A stretch of DNA of 64,000 nucleotides from assembly GCF_000265075.1 (NCBI RefSeq), contig NZ_AJYA01000020.1:1-64000 (forward strand), read 5' to 3'. Under the pieces are notes generated by a model. It was not told where the DNA came from. It saw only the letters and a list, made by a program, of their open reading frames with translations, and did not search any database. Positions 1 through 7,627 of this stretch are shown here, piece after piece. This DNA is from Nitritalea halalkaliphila LW7. GTDB lineage: Bacteria > Bacteroidota > Bacteroidia > Cytophagales > Cyclobacteriaceae. Positions within the stretch are counted from its first letter, which is position 1. Each line of letters begins with the position of its first letter. The position numbers and the translations under genes were made by a program.

Positions 1-198
1 GCTCATCTTGTTATCGATATTTCGCGGAAAAATCATTTGCACGCTCGTAGCGGCCTGCCTGTCAGTCTCAGCCTGCTGCATCAGCCGCTCCGATGAAGAG
101 CCTCCTAGTCGTACCTGAGCCTGACTGAGGTGCGGTAGGAATAAGAGGGCGCTACAGAGTATAAGAAGAAGTGCAGGGATTCTCAGGCAAGATCGCAT
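1..198 (-). CDS. Secreted protein of unknown function, N-terminus only
   Basis: The window edge cuts this gene. The 66 visible residues begin with a clear signal peptide: basic MRSCLR, a leucine-rich core around residues 8-22, and a cleavage-like site at LSQAQ. The mature part begins hydrophilic (VRLGGSSSERLMQQAETD). Start chosen at 198 because it gives the signal peptide. It diverges from the flavoprotein gene. No family can be assigned from so short a piece; it is probably periplasmic or outer-membrane. Confidence 0.6.
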   Translation of the reverse strand, partial: MRSCLRIPALLLILCSALLFLPHLSQAQVRLGGSSSERLMQQAETDRQAATSVQMIFPRNIDNKMS

Positions 199-343
199 GG
201 AAAGGATAATTGTTTGACGCTAATCGGATTTGGGTTAAAAGGTAAACCCAATTCATCCGCTCGAAGTTAGTGAAATTTTCCGATTTTTGATAAAAAATGG
301 GCCTTTCTGAGACTGCCAAGCACCTTCGAATGCAGGAATCGCG

Positions 344-351
344 TAACTTTG
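344..351 (+). promoter_or_regulatory. Candidate -7 element TAACTTTG
   Basis: Matches the Bacteroidota -7 consensus TAnnTTTG, and the same octamer occurs before the small membrane gene at 26923. It ends only 4 nt before the ATG, so the transcript would be leaderless or nearly so. No clear TTG -33 element at the right distance. Confidence 0.3.
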
Positions 352-355
352 GGCT

Positions 356-1597
356 ATGCATGAGGTAATAGTGATCGGAGCAGGTGCAGCGGGCTATTTC
401 GCCGCCATCCATGCCGCGGCGGCTGGCGCGGAGGTGCTGCTTCTCGAAAAAACACGGAAAACACTGGCGAAGGTGAAAATTTCCGGTGGTGGACGCTGTA
501 ATGTTACGCATGCGGCTTTTCAGTCAGGCCAACTTCTCAAAAACTACCCGCGCGGCGAGCGCTTTCTGAAAAAGGTGATTACGCGTTTTCAGGTGCAGGA
601 TACAGTGGACTGGTTTACAGCACGTGGAGTGGCATTAAAAGTGGAAGCTGATGGACGCATGTTTCCGACCTCGGATAGCTCCCAATCCATCATCGACTGC
701 CTGCGTGCAGAAGCGGATCGATGCGGTGTTCAGCTTTTGACCGAAGGTCAGGTGTTTCAACTTGTTCCAAAAGAAGCTTTCTGGGAGTTGCAGCTTCAGG
801 ACAAAGTGCTTCAGGCACGCTGCGTGATCGTATGTACAGGCGGAGCATCTAAGCGCTCTCAGCTGGATTGGCTTGCCAATTTAAATTTGGACATCGTTAC
901 ACCGGTGCCTTCCTTGTTTACCTTTAATGGTCCGGAAGAGCCGCTACGGCAGCTGCCCGGAGTAAGTGTGCCTCAAGCCAGCGTCCGCTTGGAGGGTACC
1001 AAGTGGAGCTATGTGGGTCCACTTTTGATCACGCACTGGGGGGTAAGTGGTCCGGCGGTGCTGAAGTTATCGGCCTTTGCCGCCAGGCACCTCGCGGACA
1101 CGCAGTATGAGGGCGTCGCCCAAATCCGATGGGTGAGCACATGTACAGAGGAGCAGCTGCAGGAGCTTTGGCGCAGCCAGGTCGCTCAGCACCCGAAGAT
1201 GCAAGTGAAAAACAGTACTGCCTTTCCTCTGCCCCAGCGACTCTGGCAGTTTCTACTGGAGCAGGCGGAGATTCCACTGCAGACGCCCTGGCAAGAGCTG
1301 AATAAAAAGCAAAAAAATAAGTTGACGGCCCTCTGTTTTGCCTACCCTTTTCGGCTGAGCGGAAAAACTACCTTTAAGGAGGAGTTCGTGACGGCGGGAG
1401 GCATCGCGCTAGCCGAGGTCAATCCAGCTACCATGGAGGCTCGAAAGCATGCGAGGCTCTATTTTGCGGGAGAGGTTTTGGACATCGACGGCATTACGGG
1501 GGGATTTAATTTTCAGGCCGCCTGGAGCACCGGCTTTGTAGCAGGAACCCAGGCAGGGCAAGCGGTGGCGGCCCTAAAACGCCCCATAAACGAGTAA
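356..1597 (+). CDS. HI0933/BaiN-family NAD(P)/FAD-dependent oxidoreductase
   Basis: A 413-residue flavoprotein of the HI0933-like (YhiN/BaiN) family, normal length. The N-terminus has the dinucleotide-binding GAGAAG loop at residues 8-13, followed by an acidic strand end (LLEK), and the family signature GGGRCNVTH near residue 43. A second glycine motif (CTGGAS) lies near residue 160, and FAGEVLDIDGITGGFN at the end is the family's C-terminal FAD contact. Physiological substrate in most bacteria is unknown; BaiN acts on bile-acid intermediates in clostridia, which should not be assumed here. Three nucleotides separate it from the Hpt gene, so the two are probably cotranscribed. Confidence 0.9.
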   Translation: MHEVIVIGAGAAGYFAAIHAAAAGAEVLLLEKTRKTLAKVKISGGGRCNVTHAAFQSGQLLKNYPRGERFLKKVITRFQVQDTVDWFTARGVALKVEADGRMFPTSDSSQSIIDCLRAEADRCGVQLLTEGQVFQLVPKEAFWELQLQDKVLQARCVIVCTGGASKRSQLDWLANLNLDIVTPVPSLFTFNGPEEPLRQLPGVSVPQASVRLEGTKWSYVGPLLITHWGVSGPAVLKLSAFAARHLADTQYEGVAQIRWVSTCTEEQLQELWRSQVAQHPKMQVKNSTAFPLPQRLWQFLLEQAEIPLQTPWQELNKKQKNKLTALCFAYPFRLSGKTTFKEEFVTAGGIALAEVNPATMEARKHARLYFAGEVLDIDGITGGFNFQAAWSTGFVAGTQAGQAVAALKRPINE

Positions 1598-1600
1598 ACT

Positions 1601-1954
1601 ATGCATGTAGATTTAACCCAGTTGGATGCCTTAGCAGCAGGAGATGCAAGCTTTAAGGGCCAGTTGTTAGAAGCCTTGTTAAGCGCTCTGGAAGAGTTGC
1701 GCCAGCATTATGCGCAGGGTGCTGAGGCACAGGATGCGGAGCAAATCCGGCTGATCCGGCATAAATTAAAACCTACTGTGGAAATGTTTGGCGTGCGTTC
1801 ACTGCAGCAGCTGCTGCAAGAAGGAAAGGAACTCTACGAGCAGGAGGGCTTTGGGCTGGCTTTCCGACTGCATGCGGAGAAGCTGGTTCAGGAAAGCCAG
1901 GCCGTTACCGTAGAGGTAGAAGGACTTATTCAGCGCTTCCAAGAAGAGAGCTGA
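1601..1954 (+). CDS. Hpt domain-containing phosphotransfer protein
   Basis: A 117-residue, all-helical protein matching a stand-alone histidine phosphotransfer domain. The likely phospho-accepting histidine is in IRHKLKPTVEMFG (about residues 50-62), the usual HKLK plus downstream Gly pattern of Bacteroidota Hpt proteins. It would shuttle phosphate between a hybrid sensor kinase and a response regulator. No kinase is adjacent, so its partner is elsewhere. It follows the flavoprotein by 3 nt and converges on gap. Confidence 0.75.
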   Translation: MHVDLTQLDALAAGDASFKGQLLEALLSALEELRQHYAQGAEAQDAEQIRLIRHKLKPTVEMFGVRSLQQLLQEGKELYEQEGFGLAFRLHAEKLVQESQAVTVEVEGLIQRFQEES

Positions 1955-1979
1955 GACAAGCCTTCTTTTTGACTGCAGG

Positions 1980-2987
1980 TCAAAGTCTTTTTCCCAGTGC
2001 ATGGACTAAGTCGAGCAAGCGGTGGGAGTATCCTGCTTCATTATCGTACCAGCCCACTAGCTTAATGAGATCACCTTTCACGGAGGTCAGGCCCGCGTCG
2101 AACAGGCAGGAGTGCGGATTTCCGATGATGTCGATGGACACCAGTGGTTCGGTGATATAAGAAATGATGCCGGCATACGGGCCAGATGCAGCAGCTTGGA
2201 ACAGGGCGTTCACCTCTTCCGTGCTGGTAGGGCGCTGTACCTGCACGATAAGATCTGTAAGCGAGCCATTCGGAACGGGCACGCGCATGGCAGAGGCCTC
2301 AATTTTTCCTTTTAGATGGGGGAGTACCAGTTCCATGGCCATGGCTGCGTGGGTCGTCGTGGGGATAATCGAGTAGGCTGCGGCGCGTGCACGTCGGAGG
2401 TCGCGATGCGGTGCGTCATGCAGATTTTGGTCGTTCGTGTATGAGTGCACGGTGGACACAAAACCTTTTTCTATGCCAAAGGCTTCATCTAAGACGGCTA
2501 CCATCGGCGCGAGGCAGTTCGTGGTACAGCTGGCATTCGAAATGATCTTAGGGTTAGTTTCCAGCACATGATCGTTTACGCCTAACACAACCATGGGCAT
2601 ATCATCTTTGGGAGGAGCTGTCAGAATTACGCGCTTAGCCCCGGCCTTAAGGTGGCCTTCGGCCAAAGCATACTGGGTGAATTTTCCTGTCGATTCCAGT
2701 ACGATATCCACCTCATAGTCTCCCCAGGGAATGCGCTCAGGTTCTTTTTCGGTAAAAACACGCACAGGCTGCCCTTCTAAGAGCAGGTGCTCGCCTTCTA
2801 CAGCGATTTGACCTGTGTAGGCACCATGGATGGAGTCATATTTCAACAGGTGTGCGAGTGTATGTACGTCGGTCAGATCATTTACAGCCACAAGTTGAAC
2901 GCGGGGATCGCGAGCGAGTAATTTGATGATCAAGCGTCCGATACGGCCGCAGCCGTTTACGCCTATTTTAAGAGTACGTTGATTCAT
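1980..2987 (-). CDS. gap: Type I glyceraldehyde-3-phosphate dehydrogenase
   Basis: Full-length (335 residues) GAPDH, converting glyceraldehyde-3-phosphate, NAD+ and phosphate to 1,3-bisphosphoglycerate in glycolysis. NAD loop GVNGCGRIGR at residues 9-18, with an aspartate in VAVNDLTD at the end of the second strand, indicating NAD rather than NADP preference. The catalytic cysteine is C154 in SCTTNC and the partner histidine lies in the FVSTVHSYT segment. The C-terminal WYDNEAGYS motif is present. It reads alone on this strand and converges with the Hpt gene, with only about 25 nt between their ends and no obvious terminator. Confidence 0.97.
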   Translation of the reverse strand: MNQRTLKIGVNGCGRIGRLIIKLLARDPRVQLVAVNDLTDVHTLAHLLKYDSIHGAYTGQIAVEGEHLLLEGQPVRVFTEKEPERIPWGDYEVDIVLESTGKFTQYALAEGHLKAGAKRVILTAPPKDDMPMVVLGVNDHVLETNPKIISNASCTTNCLAPMVAVLDEAFGIEKGFVSTVHSYTNDQNLHDAPHRDLRRARAAAYSIIPTTTHAAMAMELVLPHLKGKIEASAMRVPVPNGSLTDLIVQVQRPTSTEEVNALFQAAASGPYAGIISYITEPLVSIDIIGNPHSCLFDAGLTSVKGDLIKLVGWYDNEAGYSHRLLDLVHALGKRL

Positions 2988-3213
2988 GAGTTAGAGTACG
3001 CAGATGGAGAAAACGCTTGCGAAATTACGGAATTGCGGATAGAATCACAGAATTAGCCAGAAATTTGTGTTCGTGCCTTTGTCTGCTAAAAGCCATTTTA
3101 CGGGGGATTGTTTGGAATTTGGCCGGCTTTTGGCACTGATTTGAAATTTCCTGTATTTTTTTCACCTAAATTTCAGGCACTTGTGAATTCTATGTTAATT
3201 TTTTTTCGCCTCA

Positions 3214-3245
3214 TTTTGCATTGTTAATTTAACCCTCTATATTTG
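3214..3245 (+). promoter_or_regulatory. Bacteroidota promoter of tRNA-Glu
   Basis: A -33 element TTTTG (3214-3218), a 19-nt spacer and a perfect -7 element TATATTTG (3238-3245). The predicted transcription start is about 7 nt further on, some 30 nt before the tRNA. This is the cleanest promoter of this type in the window. Confidence 0.65.
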
Positions 3246-3283
3246 CATCACCATTCAGGAAGACAGCAAGTCAAACACAAAAT

Positions 3284-3355
3284 GGTCCGTTCGTCTAGGG
3301 GTTAGGACGCATCCCTTTCACGGATGAAACACGGGTTCGATTCCCGTACGGACTA
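3284..3355 (+). tRNA. tRNA-Glu (anticodon TTC)
   Basis: A 72-nt cloverleaf can be folded by eye: 7-bp acceptor stem GGTCCGT/ACGGACT (first pair G-U), D arm GTCTAGGGGTTAGGAC, anticodon stem CATCC/GGATG with loop CTTTCAC, so anticodon TTC, and T arm ACGGG-TTCGATT-CCCGT. CCA is not encoded. It stands alone, with its own promoter upstream and a hairpin terminator downstream. Confidence 0.97.
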
Positions 3356-3436
3356 CAACAAATTGATGTTTTTCATCTTTCGGATTGCACTTGCATGATG
3401 AATTTGTTTTATGGTTGTTAGTGGTTAAAGTGAGTG

Positions 3437-3468
3437 AAAACCTAGTCTTTCTTAGACTAGGTTTTTTT
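3437..3468 (+). terminator. Rho-independent terminator after tRNA-Glu
   Basis: A 10-bp perfect stem AACCTAGTCT/AGACTAGGTT with a 5-nt loop, followed by a run of T on the + strand. The A-rich left flank lets it also act on the - strand gene that ends at 3480, although nothing is transcribed through it from there. Confidence 0.8.
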
Positions 3469-3479
3469 ATGCGTAGTCC

Positions 3480-4100
3480 TTAGCGCAAGAGCCGTTTGAG
3501 GGCAGCTTCGTCTTCTACAGCTGTTTCCTTATACTGAAGTTCCCAGCCATACATATTCGTTAGAAAAAAGAGTTTACCCAACTCTTCCACTAATCTTTTC
3601 TTTCCATCCTGCTGAATGCCACTTGAAAGCACTTGCTGCTTGATTCTAAAGGTAGCTTGAGCCCGCACCTTGTTGTAATCCTTCGCTTCAAAACGATTAA
3701 AGTAATCTTGGCTGATGTCGTAGTATTCGATGTCTGGATAGATGTTGAGCTCCTCATCGGGAATGTAAAGGATACGTAAAATGCGATTCTCTTCGTCTAT
3801 TTCGTAGCGCATTTGGCTGAGGTCATAGGCTACGGTTACTTTGGCATGCACTACGACGAGTGCTTTTTTATTGCTTTTGATGAGGTCAAAATACAGTCTT
3901 TTGGAGTTTTCATAGCTGGTTACCAGTGAAAAGTTACCCTCAGTCACGACGAGTTTGCCGACCTGCTCCACTTGTTCTTTAATGACATCTCCGTGGCGAA
4001 TTTCTATCTGCTCTTGTACGCCGGCGGATTTGAAAAATGCCATGTAGGCGGCTAGACCTATGATAAGTGTGGTAATAATTCCAAGGAGAAAGCGCGTCAT
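3480..4100 (-). CDS. DUF4230 domain-containing membrane-anchored protein
   Basis: A 206-residue protein with an N-terminal membrane anchor (about residues 4-24) and a soluble remainder that matches the DUF4230 pattern of Bacteroidota proteins: a strand-rich region with EGNFSLVTSYENSKRLYFDL, then a VVVHAKVTVAYDLSQM strand and the DISQDYFNRF stretch. The function of DUF4230 is not known. The anchor suggests it faces the periplasm. It has no operon partner. Confidence 0.75.
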   Translation of the reverse strand: MTRFLLGIITTLIIGLAAYMAFFKSAGVQEQIEIRHGDVIKEQVEQVGKLVVTEGNFSLVTSYENSKRLYFDLIKSNKKALVVVHAKVTVAYDLSQMRYEIDEENRILRILYIPDEELNIYPDIEYYDISQDYFNRFEAKDYNKVRAQATFRIKQQVLSSGIQQDGKKRLVEELGKLFFLTNMYGWELQYKETAVEDEAALKRLLR

Positions 4101-4265
4101 GCTCGATTTTTTCTTTTACTGCACAAAAATCCAACCAAAAACGACCTCACGTTAGCGGAATAGGGGGCTTTCGTGGGGGCTTTTCAGCGGAGAAAGTAAA
4201 ATACGAACTTCTGGCTAAGTTTGGGAGTTATGCCCCTATAAAAACGAAACCAACAGCAAATTTTT

Positions 4266-4994
4266 ATGGTCAATTTAAAGCAAAAAACAGCCCTCATCAC
4301 AGGGGGAAGTAAAGGTATCGGTTTGGGCGTCGCCCGTTCTCTAATGGAACAAGGCATGCGTGTGGCCATCACCAGTCGCTCTCTGGAAGCGGCTCAAAAA
4401 GCAGCAGAGAGCCTCGCAGATGTCGGCAGCGGTGAAATTCTGGCGCTACAAGCCGATGTGCGCAACTTCCAAGAGCAGGAGCAGGCCGTAGCAGCGGTAA
4501 TGGAAAAATGGGGCCAGCTAGACCTTTTCGTGGCCAATGCGGGCTTGGGGCATTTCGCTTCGATCGAGGAGATGTCTCATGAACAGTGGCATGAAGTAAT
4601 CGACACCAATCTCACCGGCGTCTTCTATTCCATAAAAGCTGCCTTAGCGGGTTTAAAGGCTTCTAAAGGCTTTTTTATCACCATCTCCTCCTTGGCGGGC
4701 ACCAACTTCTTCGCCGGAGGCGCAGCCTATAATGCCAGCAAATTCGGACTCACAGGCTTTTCCCAGGCCATTATGCTGGATCTGAGGCAGCATGGTATCC
4801 GTGTAAGCACAATTATGCCGGGCTCTGTGGCTACTTATTTTAATGATCACGTGCCCAGCGAGGCGGATCACTGGAAAATCCAGATCGAAGATATCGGTAA
4901 GTTGGTCGTAGACCTGATGCACATGCACCCACGTACTCTCCCTTCTAAAATCGAGGTTCGCCCCAGCATGCCTGGCGGCAAAAGCCAAATTTAA
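4266..4994 (+). CDS. Short-chain dehydrogenase/reductase
   Basis: A 242-residue classical SDR. Cofactor loop TGGSKGIG is at residues 13-20, followed by the NAG motif in VANAGLGH. The catalytic Ser/Tyr/Lys set is seen in ISSLAG and YNASK. The basic SRS after the second strand suggests NADP(H) use. Substrate cannot be read from the sequence. It stands alone and ends at a strong bidirectional terminator shared with the convergent NTF2-like gene. Confidence 0.85.
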   Translation: MVNLKQKTALITGGSKGIGLGVARSLMEQGMRVAITSRSLEAAQKAAESLADVGSGEILALQADVRNFQEQEQAVAAVMEKWGQLDLFVANAGLGHFASIEEMSHEQWHEVIDTNLTGVFYSIKAALAGLKASKGFFITISSLAGTNFFAGGAAYNASKFGLTGFSQAIMLDLRQHGIRVSTIMPGSVATYFNDHVPSEADHWKIQIEDIGKLVVDLMHMHPRTLPSKIEVRPSMPGGKSQI

Positions 4995-5042
4995 TCGTGA
5001 AAATTACGGTATCCTGTGGGTCTAAGGCAGGGGACAGCGCAT

Positions 5043-5070
5043 AAAAAAGGGAGCATACGCTCCCTTTTTT
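5043..5070. terminator. Bidirectional terminator
   Basis: A perfect 12-bp stem (six A then GGGAGC, pairing with GCTCCC then six T) closed by a 4-nt loop ATAC. The A-tract on one side and T-tract on the other make it work for both the SDR gene and the convergent gene ending at 5088. Confidence 0.9.
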
Positions 5071-5087
5071 AGTCTACCTCTACTTGC

Positions 5088-5546
5088 TTACCCTTGGAAA
5101 GGAACAGAAGAGTGGTGCAGGTTAATCTTGATTTTGCCTTCGGCATTCTTAAAGAATCCAAACGTAAACTCAACTTTTACCTCAGGACCCATCGGAGGAG
5201 TGAAGAAGTAATTCCCCTGTACCAAGCCCTGCTCACCGATGATGGAAAACTTCAGGTCTTCGAAGCGTACCGCCAACCAAGGATTTACTGCGAAGCCATG
5301 ATCTTCCGGGAAGTCCGGATTTCTACCTACAAAGTAAGCCAAGGCTCCCTCATAGGTATTTCTGAACTGAATGTCTTTACACTTGGTGGGCTTAAATAAT
5401 ACCTCACCTTCCGGGTAACCGTAAAGCGTGTCTAGCGCATTTTTCGCACGAGCGGTAGCTTCCTCATGATTGCCTTTGGCCTTACCGATTTCCACTACGG
5501 CATTTCCCCATAGCTCTAATGCTGCTAAGATTTCTTCTTTAGTCAT
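5088..5546 (-). CDS. NTF2/SnoaL-like (CaMKII association-domain-like) protein
   Basis: A 152-residue protein with no signal peptide. An N-terminal helix (ALELWGNAVVEIGKA) leads into a cone-shaped NTF2-like fold, and the end KINLHHSSVPFQG matches the typical terminus of the calmodulin-kinase-II association-domain-like group. Middle motifs include YGYPEGEVLFKPT and YFVGRNPDFPEDHGF. Members are often small-molecule binding or isomerase-like proteins; the ligand is unknown. A 13-nt palindrome lies 39 nt upstream of the start. Confidence 0.65.
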   Translation of the reverse strand: MTKEEILAALELWGNAVVEIGKAKGNHEEATARAKNALDTLYGYPEGEVLFKPTKCKDIQFRNTYEGALAYFVGRNPDFPEDHGFAVNPWLAVRFEDLKFSIIGEQGLVQGNYFFTPPMGPEVKVEFTFGFFKNAEGKIKINLHHSSVPFQG

Positions 5547-5584
5547 TGTGTTTTGGTTTGTTGGTTAACTTTTACTCCATTAAC

Positions 5585-5597
5585 GCAACTATGTTGC
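5585..5597. promoter_or_regulatory. Palindromic operator-like site GCAAC-TAT-GTTGC
   Basis: A perfect 5-3-5 inverted repeat, 39 nt upstream of the NTF2-like gene start. A closely similar dyad (ATGCAAC-CTT-GTTGTAT) covers the -33 element of the DUF4625 lipoprotein gene at 32222. The binding protein is unknown. Confidence 0.45.
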
Positions 5598-5688
5598 AAG
5601 GGTTAGTAGGGTATTCTAGTATGTTAGTGTTCAACTGAAAAATGTGTACAAAAAAAATAAAAGCGTACACAAGTAGCTATTCCTTTTT

Positions 5689-6707
5689 TTATTTAGGATC
5701 TGCGCGTTGAACCAGCAGGAGGCAAGTGGCGATTACCGCATAGCTCGCTGCCCAGTACTGACCTTGGAAGGCTAAATACCAGAGTAGGGCATGCTGAAGG
5801 GGCACAAGTACCAAGCCGATACAAAATTTAAAGGTAGCGATAAAGGCAGGATCGGAAACTTTGGGCGCAGCCCAGCGCCAAAACAGATAGGCGGGAAAAT
5901 GTGCCCAGCGATTCAAGCGCTTTAGGAGCCCCGGTCCTGTACTCCTAGGGACTGTGGCTAAGCTACCCTCACAGTCAAATTCTAGCCGAGGCAGGCCTTT
6001 GCGAACAGCTTCGGGTCACTTAATTTCACCTTACGCTTAATTAAAGCTTGCGTGATTTCAGCATGCTCTTCCTCCGGAATCTGGCTTACAAGTGGCTGTA
6101 AGGCCGTTTCTACCGCGCGCAAAAGCTGCAGGGGCTTACCCAAGTAAGGTTGGGCAGGTATGGCTTCGCCAAAGTAAATGCCTACTTCGCTGCCACTAGC
6201 TTGATGGTTGGTATAATTAATGCCCACGGGCAAGACTACCAAATCCAGTTCAGGATCTTCTTGTAGAGCTTGAAATGCTATCCGGACAAAGCCCTTTTTT
6301 AAGGGGCGCAGGGACCGGCTAGTGCCATGATTACCCTCTCCAAAAATGATCATGCAACCCTTTTTGCGCAACACCTCTACCGACTTTTCGAAAGATTCTT
6401 GGTTTTTTTCCATGTTGCGCAAGCCATCTCGGACACGATAAACCGGAATCATGCGAATGAAATTCAAGATTTTTGCTACGAAGGACTTGCGAAATACGGA
6501 GGCTCGCGTCAAAAAGTATGGGTTTAGGCGGGTATGGGTGGCCAAAAGGATGGGGTCAATGAGGGCGTTTTGATGGTTGGCAACCAGCAAGACAGCTTTC
6601 TTTTTCGGAATATGTGCGGCACCATGGACGCGGATGCGGTTAAAATAAACGTTTAAAGCTACTTTTACATAGGCACGGAGTACTGCGTTAAAGAGGTCTT
6701 GCATCAT
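5689..6707 (-). CDS. Lysophospholipid/glycerol-phosphate acyltransferase family protein (frameshifted)
   Basis: PlsC-like acyltransferase, probably acylating a lysophospholipid at the inner membrane. The catalytic motif NHQNALIDP (HX4D type) lies near residue 44 and FGEGNHGTSRSLRPL near residue 121 is the second, EG-type motif. The first frame (to 5982) gives 241 residues and ends shortly after KLSDPKLFAK. The protein continues in the next frame (LPRLEFDCEGSL, then KRLNRWAHFP) to 5689, where two hydrophobic segments form a C-terminal membrane part. One missing G in the AAAGG run near 5999 explains the break. The start overlaps the stop of the symporter by 1 nt, so it is the last gene of the smc operon. 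Confidence 0.8.
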
Positions 6708-7624
6708 TATGAGACGGTTTTTTCTACGGGGGAGGGCGCTTTAAAATGCCAAAAACTAGACAGTAGGAGGCCGGATACCAGATGCCAGACACCCCACCAA
6801 CCGGCGATGATGGCCATGCCTCCTAATCCTCCAAAATACGTAAAAATTATGCCGAGCGCCAAGCCGGAATTCTGAATTCCCGTCTCGATACTCAGGGTGC
6901 GTCGCTGCTGCTTATTTAAACCAAAGGCTGAGGCCAAGCTAAATCCTGCACTGATAGCCAGACCATTATGGGCAAGTACCCAAAAGAAAATGAGCCCAAT
7001 AAACTGCAGAAAGAGTGTGTAATTTCCGAAAAAGGCAAGCACTACGAAGAGTAAAAATAGCGCTATGGACAGCGGTTGGAGCACGCGGCTGAGCTGCAGG
7101 GCTAGCTGCGGAAAGCGATGTTTGACGGCCGCTCCAGCCAGAAGGGGTACCAGAAGGATCATCGCAATCGTAATAAAGATTTCGCCGAGCGGCATCTCGA
7201 AGCTGCGTAAAAGAGAGGCTGCTGGGCATATAGACCTGCCCAAAAGGCAAAACTGAGTGGAGTCATCACAAAAGAAATGAGCGTGCTAGCCGCTGTGATG
7301 GCGATCGATAGTGCCGTATCGCCCTTCGCCCAGTGGGTCATAAAGTTACTGACATTGCCCCCTGGCAAGCAGCCACTAAGAACATACCCAGCGCCACAGA
7401 GGGAGGAACCTGGAGTAGCTGAACCAGTCCCCAGGTAAGTAAGGGGAGCAAAACCCACTGTGAGATCAAGCCAAGAAAAAAGGCCTTGGGCTGCTTACGA
7501 ATGGCCTGAAAATCGGTCCATTTTAGGTTCAGGCGATGCCAAACATGATCACAGCCAGGGCTGCCTGTAAGAGGTAAATGCCTGTATGGCTGAAGTTTAA
7601 GGTACTACTGTCTAATGCTTCCAT
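6707..7624 (-). CDS. Bile acid:sodium symporter (BASS) family transporter (three frameshifts)
   Basis: Reconstructed as one protein of about 305 residues with many membrane segments. It starts MEALDSSTLNFSHTG and runs through GLISQWVLLPLL, then ACQGGNVSNFMTHWAKGD, the conserved Na+-site region of the family (SPGGxxSN in relatives), and on to a second half with SIETGIQNSGLALGI, also conserved. Three single-base losses are needed, near 7529 (after FGIA), near 7361 (G run before AATGTC) and near 7222 (CTCTTTTACG). All three restore conserved residues. Substrate is uncertain; members carry bile acids, pantoate or other organic anions. It lies between smc (3 nt upstream) and the acyltransferase. 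Confidence 0.8.
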
Positions 7625-7627
7625 GCC